The translations under genes and the position numbers were made by a program. Below, piece after piece: positions 42,438 to 51,787 of a DNA stretch of 64,000 nucleotides. This DNA is from UBA8337 sp963932545 (GTDB lineage: Bacteria > Pseudomonadota > Alphaproteobacteria > RS24), in contig CAWVRH010000010.1 in assembly GCA_963932545.1 (NCBI GenBank), positions 10,116 through 74,115 of the forward strand. The letters run 5' to 3'. The stretch's first letter is position 1. Every line of letters begins with the position of its first letter. The notes beneath the pieces are model-generated. The model worked only from the letters and a program-made list of their open reading frames with translations, searched no databases and was not told the DNA's origin.

Positions 42438-43199
42438 ATGAGCCGCATCCAAATTGACAAGGTCACTAAGAGTTTTGGTTCCCTTAGAGCCTTAAACGGC
42501 ATTAGCTTATCGCTTGAGGCAGGGCGTTCGTTAGCCTTGATTGGGCCAACAGCTGCAGGCAAATCGGTTTTGCTGAAATGCCTCGTTGGGCTTTATGGCA
42601 CGGATGGCGGCACAATTTCCATCGATGGGGAAACCGTGGGCATCTCAGATGACCGCGCCGCGAGTTTGAACGATCGCGTGGGGATGTTGTTTCAACAAAA
42701 TGCTTTGTTTGACAGTCTGCCGGTATGGGAAAACATCGCCTTTCGCTTGATTGCCAATGGTATGGCGCGCGACGAGGCACGCGCCGAAGCCGAAGCGCTT
42801 TTGCCCCGTGTGGGCCTGCCGGCCGCCAATGCTGATTTATTTCCCGCCGATTTATCGGGCGGCATGCAAAAGCGCGTGGGCTTTGCTCGCGCCATTGCCA
42901 CCAAGCCCGATATTTTGTTGCTGGATAATCCAACGGCGGGTCTCGACCCTATTTTGTCGGCGCGGGTGGATGATATGATTAGTGCTTTGGCGCGCGAAAG
43001 TGGCGCTTGTGTCATTTCCGTGACCAGCAATATGGTTGGCATCACCGAGGCTTATGACGAGATTGGTGTGATGCACGAAGGCGAATTGCGCTGGCATGGT
43101 TCGGCCAAAGCGGCCGAGACCGATGACAATGCTTGGTTGCGCCAATTACTGGCCGGCAGCCGAGATGGCCCTATTTCAACACTGACAGCAGCAGCCTAA
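42438..43199 (+). CDS. MlaF-like ABC ATPase with altered catalytic residues
   Basis: A 253-residue ATPase most like MlaF/Ttg2A of phospholipid transporters. Seen: Walker A GPTAAGKS (36-43), Q-loop FQQNALFDSLPVWENIAF, signature LSGGMQKRVGFARAI (139-153). The Walker B is LLLDNPTAGLD, with Asn164 in place of the catalytic Glu, and the switch region is SVTSNMVG, with Ser197 in place of the usual His. Both changes predict weak or absent ATP hydrolysis. No MlaE or MlaD gene is near. GGAAG precedes the start 33 bp after btuD; downstream is msrA. It may regulate or be a slow switch rather than a pump motor. Confidence 0.85.
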   Translation: MSRIQIDKVTKSFGSLRALNGISLSLEAGRSLALIGPTAAGKSVLLKCLVGLYGTDGGTISIDGETVGISDDRAASLNDRVGMLFQQNALFDSLPVWENIAFRLIANGMARDEARAEAEALLPRVGLPAANADLFPADLSGGMQKRVGFARAIATKPDILLLDNPTAGLDPILSARVDDMISALARESGACVISVTSNMVGITEAYDEIGVMHEGELRWHGSAKAAETDDNAWLRQLLAGSRDGPISTLTAAA

Positions 43200-43231
43200 C
43201 CGCCGCCCCCGCTTAACCTGAGGAGAAAACG

Positions 43232-43879
43232 ATGTTTGGACTTGGAAAGAAAACCGAAATGATTGACGCCGCACAAAGTTTGCCGGGTCGGGATATGGCG
43301 CTGCCTGTGCCGGAAAAACATTTTATTCTGGGTAGCCAAATGGTGGCACCTTGGCCCGAGGGCATGGAAACCATCATCGCAGGCATGGGTTGCTTTTGGG
43401 GCGCGGAACGCAAGTTCTGGAATGCGACCGGCGTTTATTCCACGCAAGTGGGCTATGCCGGCGGCTTTACGCCCAACCCAAGCTATGAAGAAGTTTGCAG
43501 CGGCCAAACCGGACATAATGAAGTGGTGCAAGTGGTGTTCGACCCAGCCCAAATTTCGCTCGATGGCATTTTGCAAGTGTTCTGGGAAAACCACGATCCA
43601 ACGCAAGGCATGCGCCAAGGCAATGATGTGGGCACGCAATATCGCTCAGGCGTTTATTGCGTCTCAGCGGCGCAAAAACAGGCCGTGGAAGCCAGCCGCG
43701 ACCGGTTTCAAACGGGTCTCTCCCAAGCGGGCTATGGCGCCATTACGACAGAGATTGTCGATGCGCCTGCGTTTTATTATGCCGAGGATTACCATCAGCA
43801 ATATTTGGGTAAAAACCCCAACGGCTATTGCGGAATGGGTGGGACAGGCGTTGCCTGCCCCATTGGTATTCCTAGCTAG
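43232..43879 (+). CDS. msrA: Peptide-methionine (S)-S-oxide reductase
   Basis: A 215-residue MsrA that repairs oxidised methionine. Seen: nucleophile Cys54 in GMGCFWGAERKFW, the EVVQVVFDPAQIS strand, the YxGQYRSG-type block GTQYRSGVYC, and two C-terminal resolving cysteines in YCGMGGTGVACP. The roughly 50-residue N-terminal extension is as in E. coli MsrA. GAGGAG precedes the ATG. No signal peptide, so cytosolic. Ends 3 bp from the convergent TonB receptor. Confidence 0.95.
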   Translation: MFGLGKKTEMIDAAQSLPGRDMALPVPEKHFILGSQMVAPWPEGMETIIAGMGCFWGAERKFWNATGVYSTQVGYAGGFTPNPSYEEVCSGQTGHNEVVQVVFDPAQISLDGILQVFWENHDPTQGMRQGNDVGTQYRSGVYCVSAAQKQAVEASRDRFQTGLSQAGYGAITTEIVDAPAFYYAEDYHQQYLGKNPNGYCGMGGTGVACPIGIPS

Positions 43880-43882
43880 CGA

Positions 43883-46000
43883 TTAGTAATCGCGGGTAAA
43901 GCGCACCATCAAACGGCGGCCTTCGCCCGGGAAATACCGATTATTTCCGAACCATTTGTCGGCACGGGTTGCGTAGCCTTCGTCGAATAGATTATCGACG
44001 CGAAGGCTTACCGCGCTATCGCCAGACAGCATGTAATCGACGCCAAGTCCGAAGATGTCATGGCCCTCATACTCGGCGGAGTTGGAAGCATCCATGAAAT
44101 ACTCACCGACATGTTCCCAAGTCAGCGATGCGTCGAGACGGGCGCTGGCTGTATAGGTCAGCTTGGTGTTGCCCAAAGTTTCGGGCGCGCCGTCGATGGT
44201 ATTGCCGTCGGTGATGGTCTCGGCTTCTTGTCCATTGCTTGGATTGTTGTTGAATGCATACTCATGTTTTGCGTAGCTCAGGTTTGTTTGTAGCTCTACA
44301 TTGTTGGCCAACAGCCATTTCAAGCTCAGCTCTAAGCCGCTGTGTTCTGTTTCTCCTTTTGCAACATAATTATCACCTGAATCACGGAAGTGATAATTAT
44401 CCTTTTGCATGAAGAATGCGGTCAACTCATAAGAAGCAGACGGGTAGATGGCGCGATAGCCAAATTCCAAGCTATCTAGAACTTCAGAGTCTATAGCGCT
44501 GATGTCTGGGTTCAGGCCATCATTGCTGGCGCCGAACCGTGTGTTATCGCGCAGGCGATATAGGTCGGTGACTTGAGGCGCACGTGCTGCGCGGGCTAGA
44601 TTGGCGAAAACACGGCGATTTTCCGCGAGCTCATGAACCAGACCAATTTTCGGTGAGATGTCCGAGAAGTCATCTGAGCGGCTGGCTGGACGGAATAGAT
44701 ACTCACCTGTCTGGTTTGCATCCGTGTTGTCGCTGTCCGTTGCCTTGTTGGTGTAGTCGTAATCTGTCAGCTCCCAACGTAGGCCTGTGGTCAAGGTTGT
44801 GTTGGTGCCCAAGGCCCAAACGGCATGCAGATAAGGCGCGATAACTTGGGCGTCGACTTCAAAATCATAGTGCGTGCCTTGCGCGTATTTTGTGCCGAAG
44901 ACATTTGGTCCCGACTGAATTTCGCTCAACTCGCCCTTTGTTAACTCAACGTCGATGCCAGCAATATACTCAACATTGGCCGCAGTGCGCGCATAGGCAG
45001 TTTGCAGTCCAATACTTGTATGGCTGTTGTGCTCTGTTGCTTTGCCTGGCAGAAAATGCATCAAGAACGTCATGTCATTGCTGCGCGCGTAAGGCGTCAG
45101 CGTTAGCGTTGCCCCATCGTCTAGCTTGCTGGTCATGCGTAAGTAAGACCGATAAGCTTCGGAATCCCGATAAGCTTCGGGATTTGGGTTAGATTTAGCG
45201 CAATCTTCAACTTTGTAGGCTTCAATTGTGCCGTCTCCGCAATCTTCGGTTTTCACGTAGCCAGCGGTCTCTTGATTGAGGTTCATAGCCGATAGCGAGA
45301 AACGATACTCGGTGTCGGCTTTTTTCCATTCGCTTTCCACGCGGGCTTTTTGCTGGCCAAAACTTTGTTCATCGCGATAGCCGTCTTCCTCGCCGTTGAG
45401 GTCTAGGGCCACGCGCGAGGTGAAGCCTTCATGGGTTTGCGATGACATAAGGCCAAGCGCGTGGCGGCCATAGGAGCCAGCGGAAACATCTACAGATCGT
45501 GCGGCATCGTCAAGCGGAGCGGCGATGAAGTTAATCAGACCATGCACGGCGTTGGAGCCATAAAGCGCCGAGCCGGGCCCGCGCACAATTTCGACGCTGC
45601 CGTCATTTTGAGGGTGGGCATCCATGAGCGCGTTTACATTGGCAAAGCCAGGTGCGCGCATAGGAATTCCGTCTTCTAGATAAAGAAACGAGCCTGCGCC
45701 CGCGCCGCCGACTAAGACAGGGGAGCGAATGGCGGTGAGATGCTCTTGGCCGCTGCCGCGGTGAATGTGAACGCCGGGCGCGGTGTTGAGTAATTCAACG
45801 GGAAATAAAGAGATGCTTTCGGATGGGTCAAGCGTGGCGATATTGCCCGGATTGTCTAACCGCAAGCTAGGGGTGCGCGTGGTGGTGACAACAACTTCGT
45901 CGATACCTTCGTTTTGCGCCTGTGCGGGCAAATAAGCACCGCTCAAGAGGGCCGCTAAGAAAGCGGTTTTCACACTTATTTTCGTGATATTCATTCGCAT
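43883..46000 (-). CDS. TonB-dependent receptor, cargo unknown
   Basis: A 705-residue outer-membrane receptor. Seen: a signal peptide ending LPAQAQNE, a TonB-box-like IDEVVVTTTRTPS, plug motifs LYLEDGIPMRAPGFANVNALMD and VEIVRGPGSALYGSNAVHG, a long barrel, and FTRDY rather than Phe at the extreme C-terminus. Within it EAYR is duplicated (EAYRDSEAYRS), encoded by a short direct repeat. It is separated from kdsD by 28 bp; no riboswitch or Fur-like box is seen, so the substrate is open. Confidence 0.88.
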   Translation of the reverse strand: MRMNITKISVKTAFLAALLSGAYLPAQAQNEGIDEVVVTTTRTPSLRLDNPGNIATLDPSESISLFPVELLNTAPGVHIHRGSGQEHLTAIRSPVLVGGAGAGSFLYLEDGIPMRAPGFANVNALMDAHPQNDGSVEIVRGPGSALYGSNAVHGLINFIAAPLDDAARSVDVSAGSYGRHALGLMSSQTHEGFTSRVALDLNGEEDGYRDEQSFGQQKARVESEWKKADTEYRFSLSAMNLNQETAGYVKTEDCGDGTIEAYKVEDCAKSNPNPEAYRDSEAYRSYLRMTSKLDDGATLTLTPYARSNDMTFLMHFLPGKATEHNSHTSIGLQTAYARTAANVEYIAGIDVELTKGELSEIQSGPNVFGTKYAQGTHYDFEVDAQVIAPYLHAVWALGTNTTLTTGLRWELTDYDYTNKATDSDNTDANQTGEYLFRPASRSDDFSDISPKIGLVHELAENRRVFANLARAARAPQVTDLYRLRDNTRFGASNDGLNPDISAIDSEVLDSLEFGYRAIYPSASYELTAFFMQKDNYHFRDSGDNYVAKGETEHSGLELSLKWLLANNVELQTNLSYAKHEYAFNNNPSNGQEAETITDGNTIDGAPETLGNTKLTYTASARLDASLTWEHVGEYFMDASNSAEYEGHDIFGLGVDYMLSGDSAVSLRVDNLFDEGYATRADKWFGNNRYFPGEGRRLMVRFTRDY

Positions 46001-46028
46001 GGTGATGGTTCCCTTAAGGTTATGCCGG

Positions 46029-46985
46029 CTATGCTGTGCCGATACGAAGTAAGTCTAGGACACGAATAAGCCCGATGGGCTGATTGTCGTCACAGACAAA
46101 TAAACATTGTATTTTGCGTTCTTGCATTAAGTTCAAAGCTTCTGCCGTCATCTCTCGCCCCGTGATGGTTTGCGGGTCGGGGGTCATAATATCGCTGACG
46201 GTTTGGTTCAGTAAATCTGGGCTCATGTGACGACGTAAATCGCCATCGGTAATAATGCCGGACAAATCGCCATTCGAGGCGGTGACGCCAAGGCAGCCAA
46301 AGCCTCTCTCGGTCATTACCACGAGGGCTTCGTCCATTTTTAAATCTGCTGCAACCAGCGGCAAGTCGGGGGCTTTGTGCATCACATCGTGCACGCGGCT
46401 GAGGCTCGCGCCCAATTTGCCGCCCGGATGAAAGTTTTTAAAATCGGAGGCTGAGAAGTCGCGCCTTTCCAGCAAGGCCACCGCCAGCGCATCGCCCAAG
46501 GCAAGCTGCATGGTGGTGGAGGTGGTGGGAGCCAACCCATTGGGACAGGCTTCTTTCGCTTTGGGTAGCTCAAGGCAAATATTGGCGCTTAACCCAAGCG
46601 CACTGTCCTTGTTGGAGGTAATGGCGATGAGCGGAATGTTGAAGCGTTTGGTGTAATGCAAAAGGCCCGATAGCTCTTGCGTGCCACCAGACCAAGAAAG
46701 ACCTAGCACGACATCGTCTTGGGTAATCATGCCGAGGTCGCCATGGCTGGCTTCGGCTGGATGGACGAATTGCGCGGGCGTGCCCGTGGAGGCCATGGTG
46801 GCCGTAATTTTATTGGCGATATGGCCGCTTTTGCCCATGCCAGAAACAATCACACGACCCTTCGCCCCCGCCAAAAGCTCGACCGCAGCGACAAATTCAT
46901 CGCCTAAGGATTTCGATAAAAGGGTAAGCCCTTCGGCTTCCGCAGCAAGTGTGTTCTGGGCAGAATTAAGGGCATCAGTTGGCAT
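46029..46985 (-). CDS. kdsD: Arabinose-5-phosphate isomerase (KdsD/KpsF)
   Basis: A 318-residue enzyme converting ribulose-5-phosphate to arabinose-5-phosphate, first step toward KDO for lipopolysaccharide. Seen: SIS domain with SGMGKSGHIANKI and LSWSGGTQELSGL, metal/active-site His, and two C-terminal CBS repeats (VHDVMHKAPDLPLV and VSDIMTPDPQTITG). Start follows AGGAG. It is downstream of galU by 41 bp; the two supply envelope sugars. Confidence 0.93.
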   Translation of the reverse strand: MPTDALNSAQNTLAAEAEGLTLLSKSLGDEFVAAVELLAGAKGRVIVSGMGKSGHIANKITATMASTGTPAQFVHPAEASHGDLGMITQDDVVLGLSWSGGTQELSGLLHYTKRFNIPLIAITSNKDSALGLSANICLELPKAKEACPNGLAPTTSTTMQLALGDALAVALLERRDFSASDFKNFHPGGKLGASLSRVHDVMHKAPDLPLVAADLKMDEALVVMTERGFGCLGVTASNGDLSGIITDGDLRRHMSPDLLNQTVSDIMTPDPQTITGREMTAEALNLMQERKIQCLFVCDDNQPIGLIRVLDLLRIGTA

Positions 46986-47026
46986 GGAAACTCCTGTGTG
47001 GGGGGCATTATGCCTAAAACCACTAG

Positions 47027-47917
47027 CTAATCAAGTAGACGGCGCAGCTTGGATTGCAAACTTATGTTGCCACTCTCTTGGGCTTGGGCCAGCGAGAAAG
47101 CTACGTTGGCTTCTAAAAACCCGTCTCGATTTCCGCAGTCATAGCGCGTGCCTTGAAAGCGCAGCCCATGCAGGGGCATATGAGCGATTAACTGGCTCAT
47201 CGCATCGGTGATTTGAAATTCCCCGCCGGCACCCGTTTCACCTGCCGCAATCGTGCGCGAGAGCGTGTTCATAATCTCGGCGTCGAAAATATAGCGGCCA
47301 ATAATCGCCAGTGTCGAGGGTGCCTCGGCCGGGGCTGGCTTTTCTACCAGTGCTTTAATTTCAACCAAACCATCGGCCTCGCGAGCGGGGTCTACGACGC
47401 CATAGCGGTGGGTTTGGTCGGCGGGGACATTTTCTACGGCCACGAGATTGCCGCCAAGGCGGGCGTGCGCTTGCACCATTTGCGTCAGACATCCGACGCT
47501 ATGCTGCACCATATCGTCTGGCAGAATAACCGCAAAAGGCGCCTCGCCCACGGCCTCTCGGGCGCACCAGATGGCATGCCCCAAGCCTAAGGGTTGGTCT
47601 TGGTGGACTTCGATAAGCTCCGCATTTTCGGGCAGGCCAGCTTTTAAAAGGTCTAGCTCTTGCGTTTTGCCGCGCGCCTTCAATGTGTCGGCGTAATGTG
47701 GCGCGGGCGAAAAATGCTTCATAATCGCGCCCTTCTCGGGGGCTGTGACAAAAATAAACCGCGTGCAGCCAGCCGCTGCGGCTTCTTCTACCGCCCATTG
47801 AATAAGCGGTTTATCGACCACGGGGAGCATTTCTTTCGGCACAGCTTTGGTGGCTGGCAAGAAGCGGGTGCCGAGGCCAGCCACGGGAAAAACGACGGTG
47901 TTCATTTTAGCGGTCAT
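47027..47917 (-). CDS. galU: UTP-glucose-1-phosphate uridylyltransferase
   Basis: A 296-residue nucleotidyltransferase making UDP-glucose. Seen: the activation motif GLGTRFLPATKAVPKEMLP near residue 15, GLGHAIWCAREAVG, ILPDDMV and the conserved GGEFQITDAM. UDP-glucose feeds envelope glycans. First gene of a minus-strand group with kdsD and the TonB receptor. The start may be 12 bp further in (ATG at 47905), as neither has a strong Shine-Dalgarno. Confidence 0.94.
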   Translation of the reverse strand: MTAKMNTVVFPVAGLGTRFLPATKAVPKEMLPVVDKPLIQWAVEEAAAAGCTRFIFVTAPEKGAIMKHFSPAPHYADTLKARGKTQELDLLKAGLPENAELIEVHQDQPLGLGHAIWCAREAVGEAPFAVILPDDMVQHSVGCLTQMVQAHARLGGNLVAVENVPADQTHRYGVVDPAREADGLVEIKALVEKPAPAEAPSTLAIIGRYIFDAEIMNTLSRTIAAGETGAGGEFQITDAMSQLIAHMPLHGLRFQGTRYDCGNRDGFLEANVAFSLAQAQESGNISLQSKLRRLLD

Positions 47918-48059
47918 GGGCGGCTCGGTTTATCCTTATGGGGCTTAGATAGCCTGCTTGTGATGGTATGAATCGGATATAGTTTAGGCTAATTCTGCGT
48001 CCGTTCAAGTTTGCTCCACACAACTGTATAAGCAAATACCTATTTCAAGGAGATTTAAT

Positions 48060-49247
48060 GTGCGTTCGGTGATTTGTTTCCCTCTCATCTTGGCCCTATT
48101 TGGAGCTAGCCCGCTGCAGGCGGCAGATGAGACGTTTTCGCAATTCATCCGCGAGGTTAAATTAGAGGCTAAGAAAAAAGGTATTTCAGAAAAATACGTC
48201 AACGTGTTGGATGGACTGACGCCCGATCCGGAAATTTTGCGGTTGGCGGCTCGCCAGCCTGAATTTGTGAAACCAATTTGGGCCTATTTGCTTCAAATGG
48301 TAACCCCGGAACGTCTTGCGCTAGGTCGCGCGCAATTGGCGGAACGCGAAGCGTTTTTGGCAAAATTAGAAGAAAAATACGGCGTGCCGCGCACGATATT
48401 AGTGGCAATTTGGGGTGTTGAGACCAATTATGGCGGCAATAAAGGTAGCCATTCTGTGCTGCAAGCCTTGGCCACTTTGGGCTATACGGGCAAGCGCGCC
48501 GAATTTGGCCGACAGCAATTGCTCGCAGCTTTGAAAATTTTGCAATCTGGCGATGTCGAGCTGACCGACTTTAAAGGCAGCTGGGCAGGCGCCATGGGCC
48601 ATACGCAATTCATTCCTACGACTTATGAAGGCTATGCCGCCGATGGCTCGGGCGACGGCGTGCGCGATATATGGGCAGAGCCGAAAGATGCGCTCGCCTC
48701 GAGCGCCAACTACCTCAAACGGATGGGATGGAGCCGCGGGTTGGAATGGGGCTTTGAGGTGCAAGTGCCCGTCGATATGGATTTCTCTGTCGCGAGCCTG
48801 AAGCAGCCCAAACCAGCCGCTTTTTGGCGCGATATGGGGGTGTCTGCACCGTCTCGCGAAATTTCTGATGGGCTGGGGGACATCTCTTTGTTTGCGCCTA
48901 CGGGGGCTCGTGGCCCGATTTTCTTGGTGACCAAAAACTTCCGCGCTTTGCTGCGCTATAATACAGCGCCTGCCTATGCGCTGGCGGTGGCGCATTTGGG
49001 CGACCGGTTTACACGGGAAGCTCCTTTTACAAGCAAATGGCCGATGGCAGATCGCCCGCTTTTGCCAAAAGAGATTTCGACTATGCAGAGCGCGTTGATG
49101 GCCAATGGCTTTGATGTCGGCGGTGTTGATGGTCTGATGGGAAGCAAAACCGCGGCGGCAGTGCGCGCCTTCCAAAAATCTCGCAAGCTCATTGTTGATG
49201 GTTATGCGACGCCGGGCATATTGATGCAGCTGCGAGACGCAAAATAG
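48060..49247 (+). CDS. mltB: Lytic murein transglycosylase (MltB family)
   Basis: A 395-residue exported enzyme that cuts peptidoglycan to anhydro-muropeptides. Seen: a signal peptide (LILALFGASPLQAAD), the SLT domain with catalytic Glu in VAIWGVETNYGGNKG and GAMGHTQFIPTTYE, and a C-terminal peptidoglycan-binding domain after residue 335 (LMGSKTAAAVRAFQ). No lipobox Cys, so soluble. The start is GTG with AAGGAG seven bases ahead; an ATG two bases earlier is in another frame and ends after four codons. Confidence 0.92.
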   Translation: MRSVICFPLILALFGASPLQAADETFSQFIREVKLEAKKKGISEKYVNVLDGLTPDPEILRLAARQPEFVKPIWAYLLQMVTPERLALGRAQLAEREAFLAKLEEKYGVPRTILVAIWGVETNYGGNKGSHSVLQALATLGYTGKRAEFGRQQLLAALKILQSGDVELTDFKGSWAGAMGHTQFIPTTYEGYAADGSGDGVRDIWAEPKDALASSANYLKRMGWSRGLEWGFEVQVPVDMDFSVASLKQPKPAAFWRDMGVSAPSREISDGLGDISLFAPTGARGPIFLVTKNFRALLRYNTAPAYALAVAHLGDRFTREAPFTSKWPMADRPLLPKEISTMQSALMANGFDVGGVDGLMGSKTAAAVRAFQKSRKLIVDGYATPGILMQLRDAK

Positions 49248-49321
49248 TCGCATAGTCCCCGCAGCCCTGCATAGTCCTGCAAAGGCTAGTAAAGCCGTGG
49301 TTTTATGTTATCTTCCTGCCC

Positions 49322-50281
49322 ATGAGTGAGATGAAAAACGAGGCGCAAGACGCCATTGAAGCGATTTTGGCGGGCTATGAAAAGCTTGGCTATATCAGTG
49401 ATGAACAAATTGCGACGGCGCTTTTTCTGGCCCAGAAGCTAGAAAAACCGCTTTTGGTAGAAGGCCCACCAGGTGTGGGTAAAACCGAATTAGCCAAGGC
49501 GACTGCCGAGTATCTCGGCCTCGATATGATTCGCCTACAGTGTTATGAGGGGCTGGACGAGAGCAAGGCGCTTTATGAATGGCAATATGGCAAGCAATTG
49601 CTCTACACCCAAGTTTTGAAAGAGAAGCTCGGAGATTTGATGGAAGGCACCTCGTCATTGGATGAGAGCATGGCTCGCCTGAATAATTTCGAAGATGTGT
49701 TTTTCTCTGAACAGTTTTTGCAAACGCGGCCTTTGCTGCAAGCTCTGCAAAATGAAAACGGCGCTGTTTTGCTAATCGATGAAATTGATAAATCAGATGA
49801 TGAGTTCGAGGCTTTCTTGCTGGAAATTCTATCCGATTATCAAATCTCTATTCCAGAGCTGGGCACGGTAAAAGCCAAGAAAACACCTTTGGTGTTTTTG
49901 ACGTCGAACAATACGCGCGAAATTGGCGATGCTTTGAAACGTCGTTGTTTGCATTTGTATATTCCGTTTCCCGATGCGCTGCGCGAGAACGCTATCTTGC
50001 AGGCCCGTGTGCCGGAGCTGAACCAGCAATTGCGCGATAATATTGTGAACTTTGTGCAAGCGGTGCGTCAGATGGATTTGAAAAAACCGCCTGCGGTCAG
50101 CGAGACGATTGATTGGGCACGCACGGTTGTGCTTTTGAATATCAGCGTCTTGGATGCGGAGTTTATTCGCAATACGCTGAACGTTTTGCTGAAATTTCGT
50201 TCGGACATTGAAAATGTCGAGGGCGAGATTGCACGGTTGATGCGCGAAACCAAGCTCACGCCTGACACGCCGATACAATAG
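49322..50281 (+). CDS. MoxR-family AAA+ ATPase
   Basis: A 319-residue AAA+ ATPase. Seen: Walker A GPPGVGKTELAKA near residue 50, Walker B LLIDEIDKSDDEFEAF, sensor region LTSNNTREIGDALKRRC. MoxR proteins act as chaperones that mature enzyme complexes, together with a VWA protein; here the CoxE-like VWA gene follows by 9 bp. The CoxDE-type pair often inserts metal into molybdenum hydroxylases, but no such enzyme is in the window. Confidence 0.92.
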   Translation: MSEMKNEAQDAIEAILAGYEKLGYISDEQIATALFLAQKLEKPLLVEGPPGVGKTELAKATAEYLGLDMIRLQCYEGLDESKALYEWQYGKQLLYTQVLKEKLGDLMEGTSSLDESMARLNNFEDVFFSEQFLQTRPLLQALQNENGAVLLIDEIDKSDDEFEAFLLEILSDYQISIPELGTVKAKKTPLVFLTSNNTREIGDALKRRCLHLYIPFPDALRENAILQARVPELNQQLRDNIVNFVQAVRQMDLKKPPAVSETIDWARTVVLLNISVLDAEFIRNTLNVLLKFRSDIENVEGEIARLMRETKLTPDTPIQ

Positions 50282-50290
50282 GTCTATCCG

Positions 50291-51784
50291 ATGATTGCCG
50301 ATTTCATCCGTATTTTGCGCGCTGCCGATATTCAAGTGTCGCCAGCCGAAGCGATTGATGCGGCGGCGGTGATTGAGGAAATGGGCATTGGCGAGCGTCG
50401 TTTGCTGAAACATGCGCTGGGTCATACTTTGGCCAAAACGCAGTTTGAGAAACAGGCTTTCGACGAATGTTTCGATGTCTATTTCAAGCCGCCCGAGATG
50501 GATATGGGCGAGGCTGCGGCTACACCCGATAGTCCCGACGCGGAGGCGCCCGAACAAGACACGCCATCGCAAGATGGGGCAGGCGACGCCACAGATGCGG
50601 ATGCCCCCGATGCGCAAGAGGGCCAGACAGGCGACCAGCCTGGAGACCCGACTGGGGAGGCCAAGAAAAACAGCAAAAAATCGGGCGACCCTGCCAACGA
50701 TAAAAACGACGAGGGCGAAGCGGAAGCAGAGGTTTCGTCTCTCATCGATATGTTGACCCAAAAAGATACCGCCGCCTTGCAAGCGGCTATCACGCAAGCG
50801 TCGCAAAAAGTTGGGCTGGCGGACGCCAAATTATTCACGCAGCAGGGCATGTTTTCGCGCCGCATTATGGAATCCATGGGGCTGTCTCAGCTCGACGCGC
50901 ATATTCGTCAATTAGAAGACGAGGGCCAGACCGGCAAAGCCGATGGCTTGCGCGAAGGGCGCGGGCAATTGTTTGAAGCTGTATTTGATTTTGTCGAACG
51001 CCAAATCGCCATGCGAACCAAAAATGCAGGACGCTTGTTGCGCGAGGATGCTTTGTCGCGCATTCGCCTATCCAACCTCGACCGCTCGGACATGAAAATT
51101 ATGCGCGGGCTTATTCAACGCCTCGCCAAGCGATTGGCTTCGCGCCACTCACGCCAACGCAAGAAATCGCGTCGCGGCATGCTCGATATTCGCCGCACCA
51201 TGCGCCGCAATGTGGCCTATGACGGAAATCTGTTTGAGCTATCTTGGCGCCGTACCAAGGTTGAGCGGCCTAAACTTCTGGTCTTATGCGATGTATCGGG
51301 TTCCGTGGCAGCCGTGTCTCAGTTCTTCTTGATGTTTCTCTATAGTCTCGATGAGGTGATGCCCAAGACGAGAAGTTTTGTTTTCTCCAATCGGGCTGGT
51401 GAAATATCCGACATGATGCGCGAAGGCGATATGGATCAGGTGATGGAAAAAGCCCTGCGCGAGTTTGGCGGCGGCTCTACCGACTATGGCATGTCAATGA
51501 TGGATTTTGCGGAAGCGACGCTCGACACCATCGACCACCGCACGACGGTGATGATTTTGGGCGATGCCCGCTCAAATTATGGCGACCCAGGACACTTGGT
51601 TTTAAAAGAAATGCACGAGCGCGCGCGCCGTGTGATTTGGCTGAACCCAGAAGGCGAAAGCAGTTGGGACACTGGCGATAGCGAGATGAAACGCCTTGGC
51701 GCCTATTGCACGCACAAGCAGGTTTGCAACTCGGTCAAACATGTTGAACGCGTGTTAGACGATTTATTGCGGTTGAGCGCCTAA
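50291..51784 (+). CDS. CoxE-like VWA-domain protein
   Basis: A 497-residue protein. Seen: an N-terminal helical region, an acidic Asp/Pro/Glu-rich linker (about residues 75-150), then a VWA domain with MIDAS motif LCDVSGSVA (DxSxS) near residue 335. Works with the MoxR ATPase upstream in a chaperone pair. The linker is long and low-complexity. No signal peptide. Its client is unknown. Confidence 0.9.
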   Translation: MIADFIRILRAADIQVSPAEAIDAAAVIEEMGIGERRLLKHALGHTLAKTQFEKQAFDECFDVYFKPPEMDMGEAAATPDSPDAEAPEQDTPSQDGAGDATDADAPDAQEGQTGDQPGDPTGEAKKNSKKSGDPANDKNDEGEAEAEVSSLIDMLTQKDTAALQAAITQASQKVGLADAKLFTQQGMFSRRIMESMGLSQLDAHIRQLEDEGQTGKADGLREGRGQLFEAVFDFVERQIAMRTKNAGRLLREDALSRIRLSNLDRSDMKIMRGLIQRLAKRLASRHSRQRKKSRRGMLDIRRTMRRNVAYDGNLFELSWRRTKVERPKLLVLCDVSGSVAAVSQFFLMFLYSLDEVMPKTRSFVFSNRAGEISDMMREGDMDQVMEKALREFGGGSTDYGMSMMDFAEATLDTIDHRTTVMILGDARSNYGDPGHLVLKEMHERARRVIWLNPEGESSWDTGDSEMKRLGAYCTHKQVCNSVKHVERVLDDLLRLSA

Positions 51785-51787
51785 GCT

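Noticed and set aside
48058..48072. ATG at 48058 as start of mltB
   Set aside because: It is in another frame and stops after four codons; the GTG at 48060 gives the full signal peptide.
48399..49253. Open frame of 284 codons on the minus strand opposite mltB
   Set aside because: Antisense shadow of a well-supported transglycosylase gene, with no family features or ribosome site.
49829..50806. Open frame of 325 codons on the minus strand across MoxR and VWA genes
   Set aside because: Arg/Phe-rich shadow of two clear genes; no domain recognisable.
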